From NCBI RefSeq assembly GCF_028368975.1, contig NZ_JAQNDM010000002.1, positions 4,024,425-4,088,424 on the forward strand: a stretch of DNA of 64,000 nt, written 5' to 3'. Below, in pieces: positions 26,870 through 36,568 of the stretch. A model generated the notes under the pieces. That model made no database searches. It was not told the origin of the DNA and saw nothing but the letters and a program-made list of their open reading frames with translations. The translations under genes and the position numbers were made by a program. Each line of letters begins with the position of its first letter. Within the stretch, counting starts at the first letter, position 1. This DNA is from Stigmatella ashevillena. GTDB taxonomy: Bacteria > Myxococcota > Myxococcia > Myxococcales > Myxococcaceae.

Positions 26870-29800
26870 GGGAGCCAAACGGTACCTCTTCGGCTTCGGA
26901 CTTGTCGGGGGGCTTGTCTCCGCGCTCCTCCTCGGCACGTTGCTACAGACATTCGCCCACCAGGAGTTGGGCTCCGAGGGCTGGCTCTTGCTGCTGACCG
27001 CCACCCCCCTGCTCTACCTGCTGGGCGGGTGGTTGAGCTGGTTCAGCTGGGCAGGGTACCGCAACCGGATCCGCCGGCGCGTCATCACCCGGCTGGCCGA
27101 GGGGGACCTGGCCATCACCACCCAGGCCGAGTTCGAGGGCCGCGAGGACGTGCGCCGCCTGCTGTCCTCCCTGCGCCGCGCCATCTCCCAGGTGCAGCGG
27201 GTGACGACGAACATGCACCGCACCAGCACCAGCGTCTCCGAGCAGGCGCGAATGCTGCTGGAGGCCGCGCGGCGGCAGGGCCAGGCGGTGGACCACTCGC
27301 TGGAGGCGGTGTCCCGCATGGGAGAAACGCTCCAGGGAGCTGGCCAGCGGGTGGCGCAGATGGACAGCTTCGCCCACGAGACGACGAACGCGCTGGTGGA
27401 GATGACGGAGCGGCTCCAGCAGGTGGGCTTCGCCCTGTCCAGCCTGGATGAGTTCTCCCACCACACCAGCGAGCTGGTGCAGGCCATGAGCGAGCGGCTG
27501 GACAACATCGCCGCCGCGGGAGACGAGCTCGCGCTGTTCGCCAACGAGGCCGAGAGCTTCGTGTCCGTGGTGGGCACGGGCATCGATGCGGTGCGCCGCC
27601 GTGCCAGCGAGACGAACGAGCTGGCCCAGGCCGTCACCGCCACCGCCCAGCGGGGCGAGGAGCTGGTCAACGACAGCGTCAAGGGCATGTACCGGGTGAA
27701 GGAGACGGTGCGCAAGGCCGCGGAGATCGTCGACTCGTTGGGCACGCGCTCGCGGGAGATTGGCCGCATCGTGGACGTCATCCAGGAGATCGCCGACCAG
27801 ACGAACCTGCTGGCGCTCAACGCCGCCATCATCGCCGCCCAGGCCGGTGAGCACGGAAGGCCCTTCGGCGTGGTCGCCAACGAGATCCGCGGGCTGGCCG
27901 AGCGCTCCGCGCGCTCCACCCGGGAGATTTCCACCCTGGTGTCGGGCGTGCGCGCGGAGGTGGACACCACGGTGGTGCTGGTGAGGGAAGGCCGCGAGCA
28001 GGCCACCACGGGCGCCCTTTTGGGAGACCGGGCGGCCACGGCCCTGGTGGAGATCCGCAACATCACCCAGCGCACCTTCGCGGCGGTGGAGTCCACGGTG
28101 GAGGAGACCCGGCGCCTGGAGCAGCAGGGCTCCACGGTCATCGAAGCCAGCCAGCGGGTGGCCACCCGGGTAGACGATGTGACGAGGGCCGCCATCGAGC
28201 ACGCCGGACAGGCCCGGGAGCTGGTGCGAAAAACCGGCGAGATGGTGCGTCTGGCGCGCGATGCCTCGGAGAAGGTGGAGGGACAGGCCCGCGCGGGAAA
28301 CATGCTGTCCGAGTCGGTGGTGCGACTGACGGCCGCCATCGATGGCATCCGCAAGGCACACGCGGTGCTCACCCGGGGCGAAGTCTCCATCCGTGACGAG
28401 GTCGCCCGCGTCCGGGAGGATGCGCGCCGGGTCATTCGCAGCGGCGATGAGCTGAGCCGCACCGTGGATCAGCTCGGACACGAGACGGTGAGCCTGGAGT
28501 CGGAGGTGTTCCGCTTCCGCCTGCCCCAGCCCCACTCCGGAGGCGAGCTGCGCGTGGGCATCCACCAGGCGGCGGCCCTGCGCGCGCGCCTGACGCTGGA
28601 TCCGCTCTTCAGCGTGGAGAACCAACTGGCGGAGCTGTGCGCCTGCGTCTTCTCCAACCTGCTCCGGCTCGAGGATGGGGTGCTCGTGCCGGACCTGGCC
28701 GAGCGCTGGGAGATGGACCCCTCGGCCCGCATCTTCTGCTTCTCCCTGCGCCGGGGCGTCTCCTTCCATGATGGAACCGCGCTGACGGCCTACGACGTGA
28801 AGCGCCACTTCGAGCGGCTGCTGGACCCCATGGTGCGCTCGCCGGACCGCTCGCTGCTGGAGGACATCGAGGGGGCCGGGCCCTTCACGGCGGGCACCAC
28901 GCGCGACGTGAGCGGCCTGCGCGTCCTCAATGAGGCGACGCTGGAGATCCGCCTGCGCGAGCCCAAGGCGTTCTTCCTCCACCTGCTGGCCCTGACGCCC
29001 ACGGCGATCGCCCGGGTGGACTCGGATGGGCGGTTGCTGGGAACCGGCCCCTACCGCCTGGAGCGCTTCGAGACCGACCGCATTCTCATGGAGCGCAACC
29101 CCACCTATTTCCGCCGCGAGCTGCCGTGGCTGGACCGGCTCGAGTTCCGGCTGATGGACTCGCGACAGGAGGCGCTGGATCAGCTCCAGGACGGCAAGGT
29201 GGAGTTCGTCTCCTTCCTCTACGCGCAGCAGGCCCAGTCCCCCGGAATGGAGGAACTTCAGACGGCCGCCAGCTCCACTCCCTCCACCGCCTTCGTGGGC
29301 CTCAACCTACGCGAGTCGCTCTATGACGACATGCGCGTGCGCAGGGCCATCCGCGCGGGGTTGGACATTCCCTCGTTGGTGGAGCAGTTCCACCCCGGCG
29401 CGCGCATGGCGCGGACGCTCACCCCACCCGAGCTGCTCCAGGGCCTGGAGCCCGGAAGCATGCCAGGGCCAGACCTGGCGCGGGCCGAGCAGCTCCTCCA
29501 GGAGGCCGGGGTGCGCATGGTGCCGCTCACGCTCTACCACCCCGCAGGGCGGGACTCCTCCGAGGAGGACGCGGTGTTGTTCCGGCCGCTCGTCGAGGCG
29601 GGGCTGCTGGAGCTGCGCCACGTGGAGCTGCCCTCACAGGACTACACCACCCGCCTGCGCGAAGGGCGCATCCCCGCCTTCCGCACCCTGTGGATCGCCG
29701 ACTACCCGGATCCGGACAACTTCCTCTACTTCCTGCTGAACTCGAACGCGCAGAACATCTATCCGCTCGGCTACCGCAACCTGGCGCTGGACCGGCTGAC

Positions 29801-30014
29801 GGCCGAGGCCCGGGTGTCCATTGATCCGGACCTGCGCCACCAGCTCTACCTGCGCGCCGAGGCGATCTGCGAACAGGACTGTCCCCTCATCCCCCTCTAC
29901 CACGACCGCATCTACGCCGTGGCGAGCCCCGCGGTGCAGGGCTTGCGGCTGCACATGACGCCGCCCCAGGTGCGCTTCGAGGACCTGTGGCTGGACTCCG
30001 ACGCGGCCCGGTAA
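26868..30014 (+). CDS. Chemoreceptor-type signalling protein fused to C-terminal SBP_bac_5 oligopeptide-binding domain
   Basis: 1048 residues. Two membrane helices (about 5-27 and 38-60) with almost no periplasmic loop are followed by a coiled-coil methyl-accepting signalling domain (about 100-540). Its hairpin tip reads [20 protein letters not shown] near 308-327. From about 557 to 1045 comes a complete family 5 substrate-binding domain: [76 protein letters not shown]. With both helices at the N-terminus, the binding domain should lie in the cytoplasm, which is unusual since SBP_bac_5 proteins are normally secreted. It may sense intracellular peptides or similar ligands. The tip departs from classic receptors at two contact positions. 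Confidence 0.85.
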   Translation: MGAKRYLFGFGLVGGLVSALLLGTLLQTFAHQELGSEGWLLLLTATPLLYLLGGWLSWFSWAGYRNRIRRRVITRLAEGDLAITTQAEFEGREDVRRLLSSLRRAISQVQRVTTNMHRTSTSVSEQARMLLEAARRQGQAVDHSLEAVSRMGETLQGAGQRVAQMDSFAHETTNALVEMTERLQQVGFALSSLDEFSHHTSELVQAMSERLDNIAAAGDELALFANEAESFVSVVGTGIDAVRRRASETNELAQAVTATAQRGEELVNDSVKGMYRVKETVRKAAEIVDSLGTRSREIGRIVDVIQEIADQTNLLALNAAIIAAQAGEHGRPFGVVANEIRGLAERSARSTREISTLVSGVRAEVDTTVVLVREGREQATTGALLGDRAATALVEIRNITQRTFAAVESTVEETRRLEQQGSTVIEASQRVATRVDDVTRAAIEHAGQARELVRKTGEMVRLARDASEKVEGQARAGNMLSESVVRLTAAIDGIRKAHAVLTRGEVSIRDEVARVREDARRVIRSGDELSRTVDQLGHETVSLESEVFRFRLPQPHSGGELRVGIHQAAALRARLTLDPLFSVENQLAELCACVFSNLLRLEDGVLVPDLAERWEMDPSARIFCFSLRRGVSFHDGTALTAYDVKRHFERLLDPMVRSPDRSLLEDIEGAGPFTAGTTRDVSGLRVLNEATLEIRLREPKAFFLHLLALTPTAIARVDSDGRLLGTGPYRLERFETDRILMERNPTYFRRELPWLDRLEFRLMDSRQEALDQLQDGKVEFVSFLYAQQAQSPGMEELQTAASSTPSTAFVGLNLRESLYDDMRVRRAIRAGLDIPSLVEQFHPGARMARTLTPPELLQGLEPGSMPGPDLARAEQLLQEAGVRMVPLTLYHPAGRDSSEEDAVLFRPLVEAGLLELRHVELPSQDYTTRLREGRIPAFRTLWIADYPDPDNFLYFLLNSNAQNIYPLGYRNLALDRLTAEARVSIDPDLRHQLYLRAEAICEQDCPLIPLYHDRIYAVASPAVQGLRLHMTPPQVRFEDLWLDSDAAR

Positions 30015-30027
30015 CCTCCTTGCAGTC

Positions 30028-32154
30028 TCAGGGACGGGCCCGCCGGGTGCCCGTGAGGCCATGCCGCTGGGGCCAGCCGCGCGTCTCGGCCTGTCCCTGG
30101 AGCCCCAGATCGAACGCCTCCAGCCGCCACGTGCCCTCCCGCTCCAGCACGACGTAGAGAAACCGGTCCACGTGCGTTGCCCCCGCGACGCGGGGATCCC
30201 CGGCCAACGGACACACCGCCAGCTCCGTCCCTCCCGCGAACAGCTGCAGGTAGGTTCGCGCGACGCCTCCATCCGGGGTGATGTCACTGAGGGTGCCCAC
30301 CACGCCCCCTCTCACCAGCGAGGCCTCATGCAGGAGGCTCACCGAGCCCGGCGGAGCCACGGGCACTTCCCACCGGGTGCCTCCGTCCTGAGCCGCCAGC
30401 GCGCGCAGCACGAGCTGCCCCGTCTGCGGCGTGCACGGGGCGCCGCCATCCTCGCAGGTTCTCGCGAAGGCATAGCCGGTGCCATCCAGCAGCAGCGTGG
30501 GCTCCTCCAAGGGACGCCGCTCCTCTCCCCAGGACACGGGCGAGAAGGCGCCGCCATCGGTGCTGGCGAACGCGCGGGCTCCCGTGAAGAGCCACCCACC
30601 GGCCACCGCCAGCGAAGCACCGGCCTCTCCGGGCGGGCCCCCATCGCCGGCCGCGTCCACCAGGGGCACGGTGTCAAACCCCGGGCCGGCATCCGCTGGC
30701 TCCGCGAACACCACCCGGTCCCCCCCTTCGGTGCTCAGCACCACCCGGCCCTGCTCATCGAGCGCCACGCGGGCGCCCGTTCCTCCAAAACCCTCCACCG
30801 GTCCAACCCGGAGCACGCCCCCATCCACGCCCAGCCGCACGAGCGTCGACCGCCCGCCGTCAGGCCCCGCATCCTCTCCGCCCTCCGCGAAACCACTCCA
30901 CGACACGAGCGCCACCACCTCCTCCTCGGCACTCACCGCCGTGCGTCCCACCCCCGTGGACGGCACATCCCCATCCAACCCCTCTCCCGCCTCTCTCAGC
31001 GGGGCATTCCACAGGCGCTCGCCCGGGCTCGCCAGGGCATAGCGCTCCAAGCCTTCGGACTCCCGAACCAGCACCCCTGCATCGGACACGGCCAGCAACG
31101 TGCGCACCCCTCCATCCGGATAGGGGGCCTCGAAGCGCTGCAAGCCGTTGCCGGTAAAGGAGACGAGCCGGCATCCCGCGTCCTCGCCGCAGACCGAGGC
31201 GAAGAGCGCCCCCTCATGGGACAGCAGCACCTGCCCTCCGTCCTCCGCCACGGGCGCTCCGCCGAGCGGCGCGGAGAACTGAGAGACGAGGTCCTCTACG
31301 GGCGGACGCACGCAATCGCCACTGCGGCACCGGCCCTCGCCTTGGCAAGGCGTCCCAGGCGCACACAGAAACCCCTCGGGGGTGGGCAGGGTGCGGCAGC
31401 TTCCAAAGAGGCACAGGTTCGCGGTCTTGCAGTTGGTGGGGCCGCACACCGTGTAATCGGCGGCATCCCGCTCACCGCAGCCGCTCTCCCGGTCACACAC
31501 GCCCACCCGGCAAGGATTCGAGGGCTGGGGACACGTCACATCCGACGTCACACAGCCTTCCGTGGGAGAGCACGCATCCACCGTGCAGGGGTTGTCGTCA
31601 TTGCACGTGCGAGGGGCACCCACACACTCGCCCGACTGACAGCGGCCATTCTCCTGGCACCGGCTGGAGGGGATGCAGGCTTTCCCATCCGGCGACAGCG
31701 TCTCCACGCAGAGGCCCGGCTCCAGCTCGAAGCGGGCCTCGCGGCACTGCATCGAGGGCACACAGGCCAAGGGCCTGACCCCCTCGCCTCTCAGCACCAC
31801 GGTCTCCGTCCGGCGGCCGGCCACCAGGGTCAGGACCCCTTGGGCCTGGCCTTCGCCCGCGGTGAACACCACCACCACCTCCACCGCCCCTCCGCCTGGA
31901 ACGGACACCGTCTGCGGGGCCACCGAGAAGGGGGCTCCGGCCGTCGCCGTCACGAGCGCCTCCGCGCGGCCAGTGCCCAGCAACGTCACCGTGCGCTGGA
32001 CCTGGCTGCCCTCCAGCACCCGGCCAAAGTTCACCTCGGCCTGCTCGGGCCGGAAGTCCCCCCGCGAGTTGCCGAGCCCTGGGCCGTCACACCGGCAGGC
32101 GCCGGAGAACACGAGCGCCACGAGGAACAGGAACCAAGGCCGTGTGCGAAGCAT
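30028..32154 (-). CDS. Lipoprotein with HYDIN/ASH-like, Cys-rich and propeller-like regions
   Basis: 708 residues with a type II signal (FLVALVFSGAC, Cys near 20). Residues about 35-125 resemble an ASH/HYDIN-type beta-sandwich (VNFGRVLEGSQVQRTVTLLGTG). A Cys-rich stretch at about 128-285 has many CxxGxC-like pairs (CNDDNPCTVDAC, CRVGVCDRESGCG) as in myxobacterial surface proteins. The remainder is a repeat-rich beta structure with DGG turns that could form a propeller. It is anchored in the envelope; no enzyme motif is seen. It converges on the chemoreceptor gene with 13 bp between stops. Confidence 0.65.
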   Translation of the reverse strand: MLRTRPWFLFLVALVFSGACRCDGPGLGNSRGDFRPEQAEVNFGRVLEGSQVQRTVTLLGTGRAEALVTATAGAPFSVAPQTVSVPGGGAVEVVVVFTAGEGQAQGVLTLVAGRRTETVVLRGEGVRPLACVPSMQCREARFELEPGLCVETLSPDGKACIPSSRCQENGRCQSGECVGAPRTCNDDNPCTVDACSPTEGCVTSDVTCPQPSNPCRVGVCDRESGCGERDAADYTVCGPTNCKTANLCLFGSCRTLPTPEGFLCAPGTPCQGEGRCRSGDCVRPPVEDLVSQFSAPLGGAPVAEDGGQVLLSHEGALFASVCGEDAGCRLVSFTGNGLQRFEAPYPDGGVRTLLAVSDAGVLVRESEGLERYALASPGERLWNAPLREAGEGLDGDVPSTGVGRTAVSAEEEVVALVSWSGFAEGGEDAGPDGGRSTLVRLGVDGGVLRVGPVEGFGGTGARVALDEQGRVVLSTEGGDRVVFAEPADAGPGFDTVPLVDAAGDGGPPGEAGASLAVAGGWLFTGARAFASTDGGAFSPVSWGEERRPLEEPTLLLDGTGYAFARTCEDGGAPCTPQTGQLVLRALAAQDGGTRWEVPVAPPGSVSLLHEASLVRGGVVGTLSDITPDGGVARTYLQLFAGGTELAVCPLAGDPRVAGATHVDRFLYVVLEREGTWRLEAFDLGLQGQAETRGWPQRHGLTGTRRARP

Positions 32155-32210
32155 GGGCCGGACTTAACCAGCTTCGGGAAGGCCTCTGAAGGGGAAGCAG
32201 CGCCGGGGTG

Positions 32211-32831
32211 TCAGGTAACGGGGGTGCGCCGCCGTGCCAAGGTCCGGATGACCACGGCCAGCACCCCGATGAGGACCAGGACCCCCACGGCCATCTGATA
32301 GCGCGCCATCAGCCCTTCCAGGCGCTCAAGGTTCCCGCCCACCGCCCGGCCCACGGAGAGCACCAACGCGTTGTGGGCCATGGCGGACAGGGCGCCCAGT
32401 AGCAGGGCGTTGCGCCGGGGCATGTGGGCCGCCCCGGCGGCGATGAAGATGACCCCACGAATTCCGGGCAAAAAGCGGTTGGCCAGCAACAGCCAGGGCC
32501 CTCCGCGCCTCATCCTCGCCTGAACCTCCACCAATCGGGCGTGCGTGAGGCCGAAGAAGCTCGTGTCTGGCTTTGCCTCGAAGCGCCGTGCTAGCCAAGT
32601 GCCAAACCAGTAGTTGATGGCCGCGCCGGCGACGCTGCCCACCGTCACCACCACGAAGACGAGGGGCCAGGGGTGGTCCCCCCGCACCGCGTACACCCCT
32701 CCCAGCAAGGTGATGGTATCCCCGGGGAAGGGCGGCACCAGGTACTCCAGCATCGCCGCCAGGCCCAGGATGAGCACCCCCGCCAGCCCCAACGCCATGA
32801 TGAGGTTGTCGAGGTACTCCACCATCCACAC
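32211..32831 (-). CDS. DedA-family membrane protein
   Basis: 206 residues with the DedA (SNARE-associated/VTT) pattern: EYLVPPFPGDTITLLGG near the start, GSVAGAAINYWFGTWLARRF, the amphipathic RxxPGIR as NRFLPGIRGVIFIAAGAA, and three to four membrane helices. DedA proteins act in the inner membrane, and several move undecaprenyl-phosphate or phospholipids between leaflets. The start is either GTG 32831, 5 bp after AAGG, or ATG 32825 two codons later. It is read in the same direction as the upstream lipoprotein gene cluster but spaced from it. Confidence 0.85.
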   Translation of the reverse strand: MWMVEYLDNLIMALGLAGVLILGLAAMLEYLVPPFPGDTITLLGGVYAVRGDHPWPLVFVVVTVGSVAGAAINYWFGTWLARRFEAKPDTSFFGLTHARLVEVQARMRRGGPWLLLANRFLPGIRGVIFIAAGAAHMPRRNALLLGALSAMAHNALVLSVGRAVGGNLERLEGLMARYQMAVGVLVLIGVLAVVIRTLARRRTPVT

Positions 32832-32965
32832 ACCCGCCTTTCAGAGCCTTCCGCTTCATCTGGTTCACCGCCCTGCCCCTTGCAACCCCGTTTGGCGCGT
32901 GCCACGCCGCGCCGTAAGATGGAGGACACCCACGTGGTGAGTTCCCGTCCCCGAGAGCAGAACGC

Positions 32966-34957
32966 ATGACCGAACGCCCCATCGGCGGCAGGTACATCTT
33001 GGAGCGAAGAATCGCAGGAGGAGGGATGGGTGCCATCTGGATGGCGCTCGACAGCCAACTCCAACGGCACGTGGCGCTCAAGCAGATGGCCTCCCATCGC
33101 GTCTCCTCCGCCGAAGACCGGCAGCGGTTCGCCCGAGAGGCGAAGGCCATTGCCCGGCTCCACCACCCCCATGTCGTCCAAGTGCACGACTACGGGGTCG
33201 ATGGCGATGTGCCCTACATCGTCATGGAGCTGCTCGAGGGAGAGGACCTCGAAGCCCTGCTGGAGCGGCGGCAGCGGCTCACCCCCGCCGCGGTGACCCC
33301 GCTGCTCCTCCAGGTGGCGCGGGCGCTCGACGCGGCCCACGCGGCCGGCATCGTCCACCGGGACCTCAAGCCGGCCAACCTCTTCCTCGCCCGCGTAGAC
33401 GGCGAGGAGGTGCTCAAGGTGCTCGACTTCGGGCTGGCCCTGTTGAACGAAGGCACCGAGCCCGCGCCCCAGGGCAAGGAGCTGGCAGGGACGCCCCGGT
33501 ACATGAGCCCCGAGCAGATGCGGGGCCTGACCCGGCTGGACCGCCGCAGCGATCTCTGGTCCCTCGGCATCGTGCTCTACCGGTGCCTCACCGGTCAGTT
33601 CCCGTTCTCCGTGGATGCGTTGGAGGCCCTGCGCGACGGCACCTCCGCGCCCAGCTTCCTGCCCATCTCCCAGGTGGCGCCCGAGCTGGGCAAGGAGGCG
33701 GACGGCTTCTTCGCGCGCGCGCTGGCGCCAGAGCCTGCCCAGCGCTTCGCGTCCGCCCAGGAGATGGCGGTGGCGTTCTCCGCGCTGGTGCTGGCGGGCA
33801 GGCCCAACCGGCCCTCGAAGATCCTGATCGTGGACGACGAGCCCGACACGATCCTCGTGATGCAGCAGCGCTTCCGCAAACAGATCGAAGCCGCGGCCTA
33901 CGAGCTGATCTTCGCCACCAACGGGGAGGAGGCCCTCGAGAAGCTGCGGCAACACCCGGACACGGATGTCGTCCTCACGGACCTCAACATGCCGAAGATG
34001 GACGGGCTGTCGTTCCTGGCCCGGGTGGGCGAGGTGAACTCCCTCGCCAAGGTCATCATCGTCTCGGCCTACAGCGACATGAGCAACATCCGGACGGCGA
34101 TGAACCGGGGGGCCTTCGACTTCCTGGTGAAGCCCGTGAGCTTCCAGGACCTGAAGACCACGCTGGAGAAGACGCTCAAGCACGTGGGGGAGCTGCGCCG
34201 GATGCTGCGCTCCACCGAGGAGAACGACCTGCTGCGGATGTTCGTGCACGGCGGCGTCGTGGAGCGGGTGCTCTCGGCGGTCCGCACCCCCCTGGGGGTG
34301 GCCGGGGAGCGCGTGGAGGCCACCGTGGTGTTCATCGACGTGAAGAACTTCCTTCCCGTCACCCGCAGCGAGCTGCCCGACGCGGCCATTCGCCGGCTGA
34401 ACGCCAACTTCGAGATCATCGTCTCCGAGCTGGTCTCCTCGGGGGGCGTGGTGGACAAGTTCGTGGGAGACGCGGTGATGGCCGTGTTCCGGGGCCAGGG
34501 CCACCTGGGCCGGGCCATCGATGCCTGCCTCCAGACACGCCAGCGGCTGAGCGACCTGGCCTTCCGCAGCGGCGAGCACTCCGCCTACACGCACGGGGTG
34601 AGCATCGGCCTGGCCTCCGGCGAGCTGCTCTCCGGGAGCATCGGGGCCAAGGCGCTGGGCCGCCTGGACGCCACGGTGCTCGGGGACGTGGTGAACACGG
34701 CCGCATGGCTCGCCGCCCTGGCCAGCAAGGATCAGCTCCTCATCCCCGCAGCGCTCCGCGAGCGGCTGGAGTCCAGCTTCGAATGCCAGGGGGCAGGCGC
34801 CCACCTGCTTCCGGGCCAGAAGACGCCCGTGCCTCTCTACAACATCGTGCACCGGAAAGATGCCGTGGTCTCGACCTCGGATCCCACGGCGTCGACCCCC
34901 CCGCGCAAGGAGCGAGCTGATCCCCGCATGGTCGCACTCAATGAAGGAGGGGACTAA
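32966..34957 (+). CDS. Ser/Thr kinase - receiver - class III cyclase fusion
   Basis: 663 residues. A Hanks kinase lies at about 8-275: GGGMGAIW loop, VALKQM lysine, HRDLKPANLF, VLDFGLALL, MSPEQ. The receiver at about 285-405 has VDDEPD, phospho-Asp in LTDLNMPKMDG and LVKPVS. The class III nucleotide cyclase domain (about 445-620) has metal aspartates in FIDVKNF and KFVGDAV, and GDVVNTAAWL late. In that last motif the transition-state Arg of the usual N-xxx-R is Trp, so activity may be low or lost. The kinase looks active. The gene is followed 3 bp later by an FHA-GAF-cyclase. Together they probably link phosphorylation to cAMP signalling. Confidence 0.9.
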   Translation: MTERPIGGRYILERRIAGGGMGAIWMALDSQLQRHVALKQMASHRVSSAEDRQRFAREAKAIARLHHPHVVQVHDYGVDGDVPYIVMELLEGEDLEALLERRQRLTPAAVTPLLLQVARALDAAHAAGIVHRDLKPANLFLARVDGEEVLKVLDFGLALLNEGTEPAPQGKELAGTPRYMSPEQMRGLTRLDRRSDLWSLGIVLYRCLTGQFPFSVDALEALRDGTSAPSFLPISQVAPELGKEADGFFARALAPEPAQRFASAQEMAVAFSALVLAGRPNRPSKILIVDDEPDTILVMQQRFRKQIEAAAYELIFATNGEEALEKLRQHPDTDVVLTDLNMPKMDGLSFLARVGEVNSLAKVIIVSAYSDMSNIRTAMNRGAFDFLVKPVSFQDLKTTLEKTLKHVGELRRMLRSTEENDLLRMFVHGGVVERVLSAVRTPLGVAGERVEATVVFIDVKNFLPVTRSELPDAAIRRLNANFEIIVSELVSSGGVVDKFVGDAVMAVFRGQGHLGRAIDACLQTRQRLSDLAFRSGEHSAYTHGVSIGLASGELLSGSIGAKALGRLDATVLGDVVNTAAWLAALASKDQLLIPAALRERLESSFECQGAGAHLLPGQKTPVPLYNIVHRKDAVVSTSDPTASTPPRKERADPRMVALNEGGD

Positions 34958-34960
34958 GCC

Positions 34961-36550
34961 ATGTGGCTCATCATGAACCCTGGCCTGCTCACGGAGAGCG
35001 TGGTGCCGCTGCCCGAGGGCCCCACGAGCATCGGCCGGACGGAGGAGAACAGCCTCTGCGTGCTCCACGCCAGCCTGTCGCGCCGGCACGCCCGGGTGGA
35101 GCGCCGCGGCGAGCACGTGGTGCTCTTCGACCTGAACAGCAAGAACGGGACGTTCCTCGGTGAAAGCCGGGTGGACCAGCGCGAGCTGCGCGTCGGGGAC
35201 ACCTTCCGGTGCGGCGAGGTGTCCTTCAAGCTGGTGGCGGCGCTGGGCGAAGTGAAGCCCACGCACGTCCAGCCGCTCCGCACCCGCTTCTCGCCCGCCT
35301 CCATGGAGGAGCTGCTCTCCGAGCAGACCCTCACCAACAACTCCATCCTCAAGGTCCGGCAGATGGCCGGAGGGGACAGCCGCATCGCCGACAAGCTCCA
35401 GGTGCTGCTCAAGGTGAGCCACCTCTTGTCCGAGCTGGGCCCCATCGACGAGATGCTGGAGCGCATCATCCAGCTCGTCTTCCAGATCCTCGAGGTGGAC
35501 CGGGCCGCCATCTTCCTGGTGGACGCCTCGAGCGGCGCGCTGCGCCCCCGGGTGGCGCGGCTCTCCTCGGGCCAGACGCCCTCCCAGTCCTTCTACAGCC
35601 AGCAGATCGTCGATTATGTGCGCACCCGCAGCGTGGCAGCGCTCTTCGCAGATGCCTTGCAGGACTCCCGGCTGGATGGCGCCTCTTCGGTGATGTTGCA
35701 GTCCATCCAGGGCTCCATGTGCGTGCCGCTCAAGGCGCGCGACGAGGTGCTGGGCGTGCTGTACGTGGACAACCTCACCCAGGCGAACCGCTTCACCCAG
35801 GAGGACCTGGAGTTCCTCACCGCCTTCGGCAACCAGGCCGCCATCGCCCTGGAGATCTCCCTGCTCTCGCAGCGGCTGGCGGAGGAGGCCGCGCTGCGCA
35901 ACTCCTACCTGCGCTTCTTCCCTCCCTCCGTCATCAAGAAGATCCAGGGCTCACGCGGGGCCCCGCTGGACATCGTCGAGACGGAGGTGACCGTCCTCTT
36001 CTCGGACATCACCGGCTTCACCTCCCTGTCCTCCACCCTGAACCCCCGCCAGGTGGTGGACCTGCTCAACGAGTACTTCCCCGTCATGGCCGACATCGTC
36101 TTCCGCCACGAGGGGACGCTCGAGAAGTACATCGGCGATGCGCTGATGGCGGTGTGGGGCGCGCCGTTTCCCCAGCCGGATGACGCGGACCGGGCCCTGC
36201 GCGCCGCGGTGGAGATGCAGCGCGCGCTGGTGGACCTGAACGCGCGCTGGCGGGAGCAAGGCAAGCCGGAGCTTCAGATTCACGTGGGGCTCAACACGGG
36301 CCGGGTCGCCGCGGGCAACATCGGCTCGGAGCACTACCTGCAATACGCCACCATCGGAGACGCCACCAACGTCGCCAGCCGCATCTGCAGCGCGGCCGAG
36401 GCCGGAGAGATTTGCATCGCCGAGACCACGCTCCAGCGCTGCGCTGTGCGGCCCTGGCCGCTGGCGAAGCTGGCGCCCGTTCACGTCAAGGGCAAGACGG
36501 AACCCCTGACGCTGTACCGGGTGGACTGGCGGGACGCGCCCCCGACATGA
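34961..36550 (+). CDS. FHA - GAF - adenylate cyclase
   Basis: 529 residues. The FHA domain (about 20-95; SIGRTEENSLC, SRRHARVE, LNSKNGTF) binds phosphothreonine. The GAF domain (about 150-305) senses a small ligand. The class III cyclase (about 340-505) has LFSDITGFTSLS, EKYIGDALMAVWG and YATIGDATNVASR, with both metal aspartates, the Lys/Asp adenine-selecting pair and the transition-state Asn/Arg all intact, so it should make cAMP. GGAGGGG lies 9 bp ahead of the ATG. The start is only 3 bp after the kinase-receiver-cyclase stop, so the FHA domain may read that kinase's phosphorylation. Confidence 0.92.
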   Translation: MWLIMNPGLLTESVVPLPEGPTSIGRTEENSLCVLHASLSRRHARVERRGEHVVLFDLNSKNGTFLGESRVDQRELRVGDTFRCGEVSFKLVAALGEVKPTHVQPLRTRFSPASMEELLSEQTLTNNSILKVRQMAGGDSRIADKLQVLLKVSHLLSELGPIDEMLERIIQLVFQILEVDRAAIFLVDASSGALRPRVARLSSGQTPSQSFYSQQIVDYVRTRSVAALFADALQDSRLDGASSVMLQSIQGSMCVPLKARDEVLGVLYVDNLTQANRFTQEDLEFLTAFGNQAAIALEISLLSQRLAEEAALRNSYLRFFPPSVIKKIQGSRGAPLDIVETEVTVLFSDITGFTSLSSTLNPRQVVDLLNEYFPVMADIVFRHEGTLEKYIGDALMAVWGAPFPQPDDADRALRAAVEMQRALVDLNARWREQGKPELQIHVGLNTGRVAAGNIGSEHYLQYATIGDATNVASRICSAAEAGEICIAETTLQRCAVRPWPLAKLAPVHVKGKTEPLTLYRVDWRDAPPT

Positions 36551-36568
36551 GGGGCGCGGGCCTCGCGC

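Noticed and set aside
32645-35422. Long minus-strand frame opposite the kinase-cyclase genes
   Set aside because: It mirrors codon bias of the real plus-strand genes and crosses gene boundaries without a domain.
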